Positions 1 through 5,975 of a stretch of DNA of 9,353 nucleotides are shown in pieces. The DNA is from Methanosuratincolales archaeon. Lineage in GTDB: Archaea; Thermoproteota; Methanomethylicia; Methanomethylicales; Methanomethylicaceae. The notes under the pieces were generated by a model. It saw nothing but the letters and a program-made list of their open reading frames with translations. It was not told the origin of the DNA and searched no databases. The stretch is from positions 1-9,353 of the forward strand of contig CALGKV010000026.1 in the NCBI GenBank assembly GCA_937930465.1, written 5' to 3'. The position numbers and the translations under genes were made by a program. Each line of letters starts with the position of its first letter. Position 1 is the stretch's first letter.

Positions 1-20
1 TTGACTTTAAAAAAAGTCAA
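1..20. promoter_or_regulatory. Perfect palindrome overlapping a TATA-like box, putative promoter/operator of the AOR unit
   Basis: Bases 1-8 (ttgacttt) and 13-20 (aaagtcaa) are exact reverse complements around a four-base aaaa centre. The AT-rich core, ctttaaaaa at about 5-13, sits roughly 25 bases before the ATG at 35, the spacing expected between an archaeal TATA box and a transcription start. The message would therefore start at or next to the start codon (leaderless). A dyad centred on the TATA box would suit a dimeric repressor that blocks TBP binding; this is inference. The window begins at base 1, so the repeat may extend further left, and it could instead belong to the 3' end of an upstream gene. 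Confidence 0.45.
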
Positions 21-34
21 GGCATGGGATCGGT

Positions 35-475
35 ATGAGTGTTGTTGTAGCGCAGGAAAAGAAGCCCTTGATAAGGTTTGACATTAAGAAATGCGCGTTC
101 TGTAAGATATGCGAGTTGAGCTGCTCGAAATACCACTTCAAGAAGTTCGGGGACTCATTCTCGCGTATAACAATAATCAGGAAGGGTCCGCTGATGTTCA
201 AATGTCACATTTGCACTAGGTGCGAGAAGCGCTTCTGCATAACCGCCTGCCCAACCAAAGCGCTATCCTATAAGGGCGGGAACGTCGTGGTGGACCCGAA
301 GCTATGCAACTCATGCGGGGACTGTGTGAAGGCATGTCCCTTCCATGGGATAAGGCTGCACCCGGAGACCAAGCTGCCACTAATATGCGATCTATGCGAC
401 GGGGATCCAAGCTGCGTCAAGGACTGCCCGAAGGGGGCCCTAACGCTGGTATGGTTACCGGAGGTAAGGAAGTGA
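35..475 (+). CDS. Four-cluster [4Fe-4S] ferredoxin-type electron-transfer subunit of an AOR-family oxidoreductase
   Basis: This 146-residue soluble protein has 17 cysteines, enough for four [4Fe-4S] clusters with one to spare. The sets are C20-C23-C26-C30, C57-C60-C68-C72 followed by Pro, C81-C84-C87-C91 followed by Pro, and C108-C111-C117-C121 followed by Pro. C63 is the extra one. The irregular spacing of the second and fourth sets is typical of DmsB/HycB-like four-cluster subunits, as found in AorA of Aromatoleum aldehyde oxidoreductase and BamC of benzoyl-CoA reductase. No signal peptide or membrane segment is visible, so it is probably cytoplasmic. Its stop lies two bases before the AOR start, so the two are almost certainly cotranscribed. 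The likely role is to carry electrons from the tungstopterin subunit to ferredoxin or another acceptor. The ATG at 35 fits the leaderless promoter geometry. The family call is firm; the exact electron partner is unknown. Confidence 0.88.
   Translation: MSVVVAQEKKPLIRFDIKKCAFCKICELSCSKYHFKKFGDSFSRITIIRKGPLMFKCHICTRCEKRFCITACPTKALSYKGGNVVVDPKLCNSCGDCVKACPFHGIRLHPETKLPLICDLCDGDPSCVKDCPKGALTLVWLPEVRK
460..465 (+). promoter_or_regulatory. Shine-Dalgarno site for the AOR gene
   Basis: GGAGGT lies inside the last codons of the ferredoxin-type gene, 12 bases before the ATG at 478 and 15 before the adjacent ATG at 481. It supports starting the AOR protein at 478 (or 481) rather than at the in-frame ATG at 304, which would overlap the ferredoxin-type gene by 172 bases. 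Confidence 0.7.
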
Positions 476-477
476 TA

Positions 478-2352
478 ATGATGAAATACAGCGGATATAA
501 AGGCAAAGTTTTGGCAATTAACCTGACCACCAAGAAGACTTCTGCGCTAGAGGTCACAGATGAGTTTGCAAGGAAATATATCGGTGGAAACGGGTTCGCA
601 GTAAGGTACCTTTTTGATATGATTGATCCGAGGATGGACGCGTTCGATGTGCCGAACGTTGTGGCGATGATGACGGGCCCATTTCAAGGGATTAACTCCC
701 CGACGGCGGGCAAGTACTACATGGCCACGAAATCGCCGCTGACAAATGGCTATTTTGATAGCGTGAGCGGAGGGTTCATAGGGGCTCAGATAAAATATGC
801 GGGGTACGACGGCTTCCTGATAACTGGCAAGTCGGACAAGCCGACATACCTCTTTGTAGAGGACGGGAAGGTCGAGTTTAGGCCTGCCGAGAAGATTTGG
901 GGCAAGCTAACCGGGGAGACCCAAGAGATTATAAAGGAGGAGGTAGGCGATCCGAACCTCTGCGTCTCTGCCATAGGTCCTGCCGGCGAGAACTTGGTGA
1001 GGTATGCCTGCGTGATAACGGAGTACAGGGCAGCTGGCCGGGGAGGGGTCGGCGCCGTGCTCGGCTCAAAGAAGCTCAAGGCAATAGCAGTGAGGGGCTC
1101 AGGCACGAACGAGGTTGCGGACCCCGAGGCTTACGAAGCCTGGATGCAGTGGTACAAGGATGAGGCAAAGAAAGTACCCGGGATAGCAGTCGGTCTCCCG
1201 ACATACGGGACTCCGGCGCTGGTTGCGAGCATAGGGAAAATGCTGGGGGCGATGGGTTCCTACAACCACCAGACGGAGTTCTTCCAGAACTGGGAGAACA
1301 TATCGGGAGAGAGGCTGAAAAAGGAGTTCTGGGACAAGGACACTGCGTGCCCTGCATGCCCGATCGCCTGCAGCAAGGTCTTCTCCGCAAAGTCGGGCAA
1401 GTGGAAGGGGGCGATATCTGAGGGTCCGGAGTACGAGACTATCTACTCGCTAGGCTCTATGTGCGGAATCGACGACCCAGGCGCGATCATCAAGGGAGAC
1501 AGCTTATGCGACGAGTGGGGCATGGACACCGTGACCTATGGTGTGATGGTCTCTTTCCTGATGGAGGCTTACGAGAAAGGGATCATAACCAAGGATAATA
1601 CAGACGGCGTCGAGTTCAAGTTCGGCAATGACGATGCAATGATAGCACATATCGAGAAGACTGCGAAGAGGGAGGGGATCGGGAACCTGATGGCTGAGGG
1701 CTCTCTCAGGGCTGCCAGAGTCATCGGAGGCGGATCAGAGCGCTTCGCGATCCAGGTCAAGGGCCTCGAGATACCGGGGCACTCCGCAAGGGCCCTAAGG
1801 GGCATGGCACTCGGCTACTCCACTGCGACTAGGGGAGGGAGCCACCATGATCCAAGACCCACAGGGGAGTATGCAGGCGCCTCGGACAGAAAGGCTGTGG
1901 AGGGGAAGGCTGCATGGGTCATAGGCACCCAGCAGATGACCGCAATTGGGGACAGCCTAGTGAACTGCCACTTCCTGGAGAGGCTTCTCGGATTCACGCT
2001 TACCCAGAAATGGGTGGACATGATAAACCCAGTCACAGGTTTCGGCTACACTCTGGAGGAGCTCACCACAGTAGCAGAGCGGATACTTGACTTGGAGAGG
2101 GCATTCAACGTCAGGACTGGAATAAGGAGGAAGGACGACACGCTCCCGAGGAGGTTCCTTGAGGAGCCGATACCTGAGGGCCCGTCACAAGGGATGTACA
2201 CAGATGAACCGACCCTGAATAGGATGCTTGACGATTTCTATGCGCTCAAGGGATGGGACCCGAAGACAGGCATTCCCACAAGGGAGAAGCTCGCTCAGAT
2301 GGGCCTAGAGGACGTCGCAGATTGCCTGACAAAGAGCGGCATAAGCTGCTAA
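478..2352 (+). CDS. aor: Aldehyde ferredoxin oxidoreductase family tungsten enzyme, catalytic subunit
   Basis: This 624-residue protein is close in length to Pyrococcus AOR (about 605). AOR enzymes oxidise aldehydes to carboxylic acids at a tungsten bis-pterin and pass electrons through one [4Fe-4S] cluster. The N-terminal beta domain (about 1-210) ends with the family hallmark GRGGVGAVLGSKKLKAI at 187-203. Cluster ligands are C291-x2-C294-x3-C298 and the distant C497. The first pterin-binding DxxGL-type motif is D345-E-W-G-M-D350. The second, around D492-S-L-V-N-C497, has Val-Asn where the Pyrococcus enzyme has Gly-Leu, as I recall it. A glutamate-rich EGPEYE stretch (315-320) and His456/His457 in RGGSHH match the active-site Glu and His of AOR. 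With its dedicated four-cluster partner it resembles the AorAB layout, though no FAD subunit is in the window. The substrate aldehyde cannot be read from sequence. An oligo-T terminator follows. Confidence 0.9.
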   Translation: MMKYSGYKGKVLAINLTTKKTSALEVTDEFARKYIGGNGFAVRYLFDMIDPRMDAFDVPNVVAMMTGPFQGINSPTAGKYYMATKSPLTNGYFDSVSGGFIGAQIKYAGYDGFLITGKSDKPTYLFVEDGKVEFRPAEKIWGKLTGETQEIIKEEVGDPNLCVSAIGPAGENLVRYACVITEYRAAGRGGVGAVLGSKKLKAIAVRGSGTNEVADPEAYEAWMQWYKDEAKKVPGIAVGLPTYGTPALVASIGKMLGAMGSYNHQTEFFQNWENISGERLKKEFWDKDTACPACPIACSKVFSAKSGKWKGAISEGPEYETIYSLGSMCGIDDPGAIIKGDSLCDEWGMDTVTYGVMVSFLMEAYEKGIITKDNTDGVEFKFGNDDAMIAHIEKTAKREGIGNLMAEGSLRAARVIGGGSERFAIQVKGLEIPGHSARALRGMALGYSTATRGGSHHDPRPTGEYAGASDRKAVEGKAAWVIGTQQMTAIGDSLVNCHFLERLLGFTLTQKWVDMINPVTGFGYTLEELTTVAERILDLERAFNVRTGIRRKDDTLPRRFLEEPIPEGPSQGMYTDEPTLNRMLDDFYALKGWDPKTGIPTREKLAQMGLEDVADCLTKSGISC

Positions 2353-2400
2353 ATGAAGCGCAAGTCAGCGCACGCATCTTTTTTTATTTTTACTCTATTT
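2353..2400 (+). terminator. Oligo-T terminator after the AOR gene
   Basis: Twenty-six bases past the AOR stop comes a T-rich tract, about 2379-2400, with runs of seven or more T broken by single A or C bases and no obvious hairpin. Archaeal RNA polymerase terminates at such oligo-T tracts, so the AOR pair is probably a separate unit from the downstream methyltransferase genes. Confidence 0.6.
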
Positions 2401-2445
2401 TGAATGGTCAGCCCATCCTAAAGCCTCGGCCTTTCACAAGAAGAC

Positions 2446-2461
2446 CGAAAAAGTATTAAAA
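2446..2461 (+). promoter_or_regulatory. Putative archaeal BRE/TATA promoter of the methyltransferase unit
   Basis: The stretch cgaaaaagtattaaaa contains a BRE-like cgaaaa element followed by a TATA-like agtattaaaa core centred near 2455. That is about 26 bases before the ATG at 2481, the normal TATA-to-start distance, so the message is probably leaderless and begins at or very near that ATG. No Shine-Dalgarno sequence precedes 2481, which agrees. The same geometry is seen at the left edge of the window. Confidence 0.6.
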
Positions 2462-2480
2462 CAGCCCAAGACGACTTCAA

Positions 2481-3155
2481 ATGAGGTTTTATCCAATGAG
2501 CGAAGCACAGTTATACGAGGAATTGGCAAATGCAGTCTACGCGGGTGATGATGCCAAGGCAGTAGAGCTCTCAAGGAAAAGCCTTGACGCAGGCATAGAT
2601 CCCCTCAAGGCAATAAACGAGGGCCTCATGAAGGGGATGAGCAGGGTAGGTGATGATTTCAGCCAGCTCAAGATATACCTCCCAGAGGTGATGCTTGCGG
2701 CCGAGGCTATGAAGGCAGCCTTGGCAGTGCTCGAGCCCGAGGCGCTCAAGAGGGGCAGGGCTTCTGTGAAGAGCAAAGTAGTGATAGCCACAATCACTGG
2801 AGACATTCACGACATCGGAAAGAACATCGTCGCAATGCTGATGAGGGCAAACGGGTTCGAGGTATACGACTTGGGCAGGGACGTCCCGATAGACGAGCTG
2901 ATAAAGAAGGCAGAAGAGGTCAAGGCTGATTTCATCTGCGCATCCACTCTCCTGTCTACATCAATGCCGTATATGGAGGACCTGATAGCGCTATTGAAGG
3001 AGAGGGGGATTAGGGAAAAGTACATAGTGATGGTCGGAGGCGGACCTGTGACACGCGAATGGGCAGCATCGATCGGCGCCGACGGCTACGGAGACGACGC
3101 GGACGAGGCGGTCAAGGTGGCCAAGGATCTCCTACTGAGGAGAGGTGCCCAATGA
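2481..3155 (+). CDS. Methyltransferase-associated corrinoid protein (MtmC/MtbC/MttC family)
   Basis: This 224-residue corrinoid carrier would receive a methyl group from the adjacent methyltransferases on Co(I) cobamide and hand it to a second methyltransferase. A helical cap domain covers about residues 6-95, with the characteristic LPEVMLAAEAM helix at 67-77. The Rossmann-like B12 domain covers about 98-222. The base-off/His-on motif DxHxxG is D108-I-H110-D-I-G113, with STLLSTS at 155-161 and GGGP at 186-189 lining the nucleotide-tail pocket. The length is normal for MtmC/MttC proteins. The ATG at 2481 is preferred because the TATA box sits about 26 bases upstream; the in-frame ATG at 2496 is a possible alternative. 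It overlaps the next gene by four bases (ATGA), indicating translational coupling. Which of the two downstream methyltransferases it serves, or both, is not evident. Confidence 0.92.
   Translation: MRFYPMSEAQLYEELANAVYAGDDAKAVELSRKSLDAGIDPLKAINEGLMKGMSRVGDDFSQLKIYLPEVMLAAEAMKAALAVLEPEALKRGRASVKSKVVIATITGDIHDIGKNIVAMLMRANGFEVYDLGRDVPIDELIKKAEEVKADFICASTLLSTSMPYMEDLIALLKERGIREKYIVMVGGGPVTREWAASIGADGYGDDADEAVKVAKDLLLRRGAQ
3137..3147 (+). promoter_or_regulatory. Shine-Dalgarno region for the first MtmB-like gene
   Basis: A purine-rich gaggagaggtg ends four bases before the ATG at 3152, inside the last codons of the corrinoid gene. Together with the ATGA overlap it places the true start at 3152, not at the in-frame ATG at 3059. 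Confidence 0.6.
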
Positions 3156-4519
3156 CCTCGATCTGGGAAGTAATCGACAGGACTGAAACTGGAAACTACA
3201 TGGAAGAAACCGACTTTGACCTCAAGATAGTTGCAAAGAAGTGCAGGGAGCTCGTCAAGGAATACGACATAAGGTACGACCCAAGGCAAATAATCACTTC
3301 GGATGATTCGCTAGCGGACGATGTATTCGAGGCCGGGCTCAGGCTTGCGCTTGAGTCTGGCATATACTGCATCGACACTAAGAGGGTCGTCAGGTTTGAC
3401 GAGTATGAGCTTAAGGAGGGGATAATCTCTGCCCCAAGGAGGCTACTAATTGGGCAGAACAAGGACTCGAGGATTCTCTACGCCAGGGGGATCGAGGACG
3501 ATCGCCCCCCAATAATCTGCGGTGGCCAGGCCGGGGCAGCAATACCTGAGGAGTGGTACCTTCCGATGGCAATATCCTACATGAAGGAGCCGCTTGTGGA
3601 TATGATCAACAACGGCGGGCTCGCAGTGGTCGAGGGGAGGAAAGTCAGGACAAAGACGCCACTCGAGATCCAGGCCACGAGGAGAGAGCTCTCGATGCTC
3701 AGGGAGGCTGCTAGGCGCGCCGGGAGGCCTGGCATAAGCTTCATAGCCGCAGAGAGTAGCGTTTCGGCAATGGGGGACCTCGCAATAGCCAGCGAGCGGT
3801 ACATGAGGAGGACGGACTCGCACCTTGTAGCGCTACTGAATGAGCTGAAGACGGATTTCGACAGGATATCCAAGGTGGTGAACTTCTACGAGTATGGGGC
3901 GCACAATGTGACGCTGGTTGACCCGATCATAGGCGGTTACGCAGGCGGGCCGGAAGGGGTAGCGGTCTGTTTCGTTGCATCGTTCCTCCTCGGCAGGGCA
4001 ATGTACGGATCGGACTTCCATGTCTGCCACCCTATCCACTTCAGGTACATGAGCACCAGCGCCCCAGAGTGCATGTGGAACCTGAACATAGTAGGCCAGG
4101 CGATGGCACGGAACGCCCCATTCATAATCATGGGTGACGTTTGGACTTCGGCTGGCGCTGGGAGCGAGATGATATTCTACGAGACTGCAGCAAACACGAT
4201 TACGAATGTCGTGACTGGGAGCCACCCGCTCGGCGTCTCGGCAACCAACGGCAAGTACCCGCACGCGACAGGTCTCGAGACCAGGTTCATGGCAGAAGTA
4301 GCACATGCCGCGGTCAGAACGAGGCTCACGCGAAAGTCTGCCAATGCGATCGTCGTCGAGCTGGCAAAGAGATACGCTGACAAACAGGGCAAGCCTGAAG
4401 TTGGCAAGCCGTTCCCAGAGCTCTATGACACCGCAAAGGTTATCCCCAAGCCAGAGTGGTATTCGACCTACCTGAAGATGAAGAAGGAGATCTCTGAGAT
4501 AACCGGGCTTAGGCTCTGA
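3152..4519 (+). CDS. MtmB-family (monomethylamine methyltransferase-like) protein lacking pyrrolysine, paralogue 1
   Basis: This 455-residue protein has nearly the length of Methanosarcina MtmB (458) and can be aligned to it from memory along its whole length. Examples are ESGIYCIDTKRVV (68-80), AGRPG (190-194), TDSH (221-224), LNELK (229-233), GGYAGGPE (261-268) and HATGLETRFM (371-380). MtmB moves a methyl group from monomethylamine to the corrinoid protein MtmC using pyrrolysine. Here the Pyl202 position is Ile198 (codon ATA at 3743), Glu229 is Leu225, Glu259 is Leu255, Gln333 is Asp329 and Tyr335 is Trp331. No in-frame amber codon exists. The TIM-barrel scaffold is therefore kept but the methylamine chemistry is not, so the true substrate is unknown, perhaps a pre-activated donor such as a quaternary amine (inference from MttB/MtgB). 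It is coupled to the corrinoid gene by a four-base overlap. A second paralogue follows 17 bases later. Confidence 0.88.
   Translation: MTSIWEVIDRTETGNYMEETDFDLKIVAKKCRELVKEYDIRYDPRQIITSDDSLADDVFEAGLRLALESGIYCIDTKRVVRFDEYELKEGIISAPRRLLIGQNKDSRILYARGIEDDRPPIICGGQAGAAIPEEWYLPMAISYMKEPLVDMINNGGLAVVEGRKVRTKTPLEIQATRRELSMLREAARRAGRPGISFIAAESSVSAMGDLAIASERYMRRTDSHLVALLNELKTDFDRISKVVNFYEYGAHNVTLVDPIIGGYAGGPEGVAVCFVASFLLGRAMYGSDFHVCHPIHFRYMSTSAPECMWNLNIVGQAMARNAPFIIMGDVWTSAGAGSEMIFYETAANTITNVVTGSHPLGVSATNGKYPHATGLETRFMAEVAHAAVRTRLTRKSANAIVVELAKRYADKQGKPEVGKPFPELYDTAKVIPKPEWYSTYLKMKKEISEITGLRL
3244..3288 (+). repeat. 45-bp exact repeat, copy 1
   Basis: This segment is identical over 45 bases to 4632-4676 in the second MtmB-like gene. 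It encodes RELVKEYDIRYDPR (residues 32-45) with the same codon at every position. Sequence on both sides is strongly diverged between the paralogues, including at synonymous sites. Confidence 0.95.
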
Positions 4520-4536
4520 TATGGGCGGGATGCAAA

Positions 4537-5913
4537 GTGAAGTCTTACAGGCTTGACGAAGTGACCAAGAGGGCTCTTGAGGGCCCGTTCATGGAAGAAA
4601 AGGAGTTTGACATGAAGCTAATGAGGAGGGTCAGGGAGCTCGTCAAGGAATACGACATAAGGTACGACCCAAGGCAGCCGGTCTGTACCGACGACTCGAC
4701 GGCTGATGATGTCTACGAGGCAGCGATGAGGCTCCTCCTTGAGACAGGCTTCTACTGCCAGACCACGAAGCGCTCAATCATGTTTGAGGAAGGCGAGATA
4801 AAGGGGATCCTCAAATCTCTGCCTGAGAGCATAGTGCTCGGAACTGGCAAGGACGCTGTCACTATGAACATGAGGCGGATCGAGGATCCGCGCCCGCCTG
4901 TTATACACGCGGGTCCGACGGGCACGCTATGCACCGAGGGGGAGGTATATGTCAAGACGTTGCGGAGCTTCGCTCAGGAGGAGGTCATCGACTCCGTAGG
5001 TGCAGGGACACTCGCGACAATAGACGGCTTCAAGATAAGGAAGGGGACGCCCCAGGAGTTCAGGGCTGCTCGGCTCCTAGCGAGGTGGGCAAGGGAGGCA
5101 GTAAGCCAGGCAGGGAGGCCAGGGATGCACATAAACGACGTAGCAGTCGTGAGCCCCGAAGCAAAGCTTTGCGCGCTGGACCCCGCATACGGATTGAGAC
5201 CGAGCGACGGTATCATAGTCTCCCAGATGATAGAGCTCAAGACAAGCTTCCAGCACCTCTCGCTCGTGGAGCACCTGCAGAGCTATGGGATACACATCGG
5301 AAACCTGATGACCCCGATCCTGGGGGGCTACGCAGGTGGACCAGAGGGAACGGCGATAGTGAACGTCGCAGAGCACATCGCAGGAGTTGTGTGCTATAGC
5401 GCGAGCTATCACTACTGCAGCCTGACGAACGTGAAGAACCTTAATGGCACAGATCGACCAGGCCTATGGGCCATAAGCATGGTCGGTCAGGCGCTCTCCA
5501 GGAACTCTGAGATAATGAGCGTTTATGACTGCTACTGCGCAAGCGGGCCTGGGGAGGAGTCGCTCCTCATGGAAGCGGCTGCAGGCGGGATTGCAGCTTC
5601 AGTCGCCGGGATGAACGTAATGGGATGCGGGTCATGCGGCGGTAAGCTGGTCGACCATTCCACCGGGCTAGAGGCAAGGATGCTAAAGGAGGCCGCAGCA
5701 GCAGCGGCAGGCATGGGAAGGTCAGATGCGAACGAGATCTTGAACATGATAATACCGAGATACGAGGACAGGCTGGATATCTTCAAGTCGCCAAAGGGGA
5801 AGACGTTCCAAGAGCTCTATGACTTGGCGTCGGCCAAGCCAAAGAGCGAATGGCAAGGTCTCTACGACAAAGTGAAAAGAGAGCTCTCGGATATGGGATT
5901 TGAAATCCCCTAA
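4537..5913 (+). CDS. MtmB-family (monomethylamine methyltransferase-like) protein lacking pyrrolysine, paralogue 2
   Basis: At 458 residues this is the same length as Methanosarcina MtmB. Shared segments include IVLGTGKDAV (99-108), AGPTG (125-129), AGRPGM (192-197), ILGGYAGGPEGTAIVNVAEHI (261-281, in part) and HSTGLEARM (374-382). Alignment to MtmB through the active-site half is gap-free. The Pyl202 position is Asn200, Glu229 is Ile227, Glu259 is Leu257 and Gln333 is Asp331, while Tyr335 is kept as Tyr333. No in-frame amber codon exists. Cys332 and Cys334 flank the Asp/Tyr pair, and C364-G-S-C367 replaces a Cys-free stretch of MtmB. The start is GTG at 4537; the two nearby upstream ATGs are out of frame. 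It follows paralogue 1 by 17 bases, in the same transcript. The two may act on different substrates with one corrinoid protein, or form a mixed oligomer (inference). Confidence 0.87.
   Translation: MKSYRLDEVTKRALEGPFMEEKEFDMKLMRRVRELVKEYDIRYDPRQPVCTDDSTADDVYEAAMRLLLETGFYCQTTKRSIMFEEGEIKGILKSLPESIVLGTGKDAVTMNMRRIEDPRPPVIHAGPTGTLCTEGEVYVKTLRSFAQEEVIDSVGAGTLATIDGFKIRKGTPQEFRAARLLARWAREAVSQAGRPGMHINDVAVVSPEAKLCALDPAYGLRPSDGIIVSQMIELKTSFQHLSLVEHLQSYGIHIGNLMTPILGGYAGGPEGTAIVNVAEHIAGVVCYSASYHYCSLTNVKNLNGTDRPGLWAISMVGQALSRNSEIMSVYDCYCASGPGEESLLMEAAAGGIAASVAGMNVMGCGSCGGKLVDHSTGLEARMLKEAAAAAAGMGRSDANEILNMIIPRYEDRLDIFKSPKGKTFQELYDLASAKPKSEWQGLYDKVKRELSDMGFEIP
4632..4676 (+). repeat. 45-bp exact repeat, copy 2
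   Basis: This segment is identical to 3244-3288 in the upstream paralogue. It encodes RELVKEYDIRYDPR at residues 33-46 here. The identity stops sharply on both sides. Confidence 0.95.
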
Positions 5914-5975
5914 TTTTCCGTTATTTTTCCTTTCTTCCTTTTTTAATTCACAGGAAAAAAGCTTGTTAAGAGAGG
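5914..5975. terminator. Bidirectional oligo-T terminator between convergent units
   Basis: On the plus strand the methyltransferase unit is followed by T-rich runs at about 5915-5945 (atttttcc, then ttttttaa). On the minus strand the run of A at 5955-5960 becomes a T tract about 15 bases past the stop of the permease gene. Short oligo-T stretches on both strands fit archaeal termination from both directions in a 62-base spacer. No gene or stable hairpin is seen. Confidence 0.6.

Noticed and set aside
304..477. An upstream ATG at 304 that would add 58 residues to the AOR protein.
   Set aside because: It lies within the ferredoxin-type gene in another frame, and the added residues do not resemble an AOR N terminus. 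The GGAGGT at 460-465 and the MKYSGYKGKVL start support 478.
2253..2459. A 68-codon open frame spanning the AOR 3' end and the intergenic terminator.
   Set aside because: Most of it is a shifted frame of AOR, and the rest translates the T-rich terminator. It has no ribosome binding site or family resemblance.
3059..3151. An upstream ATG at 3059 for the first MtmB-like gene.
   Set aside because: The extension is low-complexity Arg/Gly-rich sequence in a shifted frame of the corrinoid gene. The ATGA overlap and purine-rich site favour 3152, which also gives the family's usual length.
3743..3748. The letters tag appear at 3744-3746, at the codon aligned with pyrrolysine of MtmB.
   Set aside because: They are out of frame. 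The reading frame gives ATA (Ile198) followed by GCC, with no amber codon to read through.
3833..4306. A 157-codon minus-strand open frame inside the first MtmB-like gene.
   Set aside because: It is antisense to a conserved gene, has no recognisable domain, and has composition explained by the complement of the coding strand.
3152..5913. Naming the two methyltransferases MttB (trimethylamine methyltransferase) homologues, or mtmB itself.
   Set aside because: Segment-by-segment comparison fits MtmB, including length and ungapped spacing, not MttB. The pyrrolysine and catalytic glutamates are replaced, so a monomethylamine function and the symbol mtmB would be misleading.
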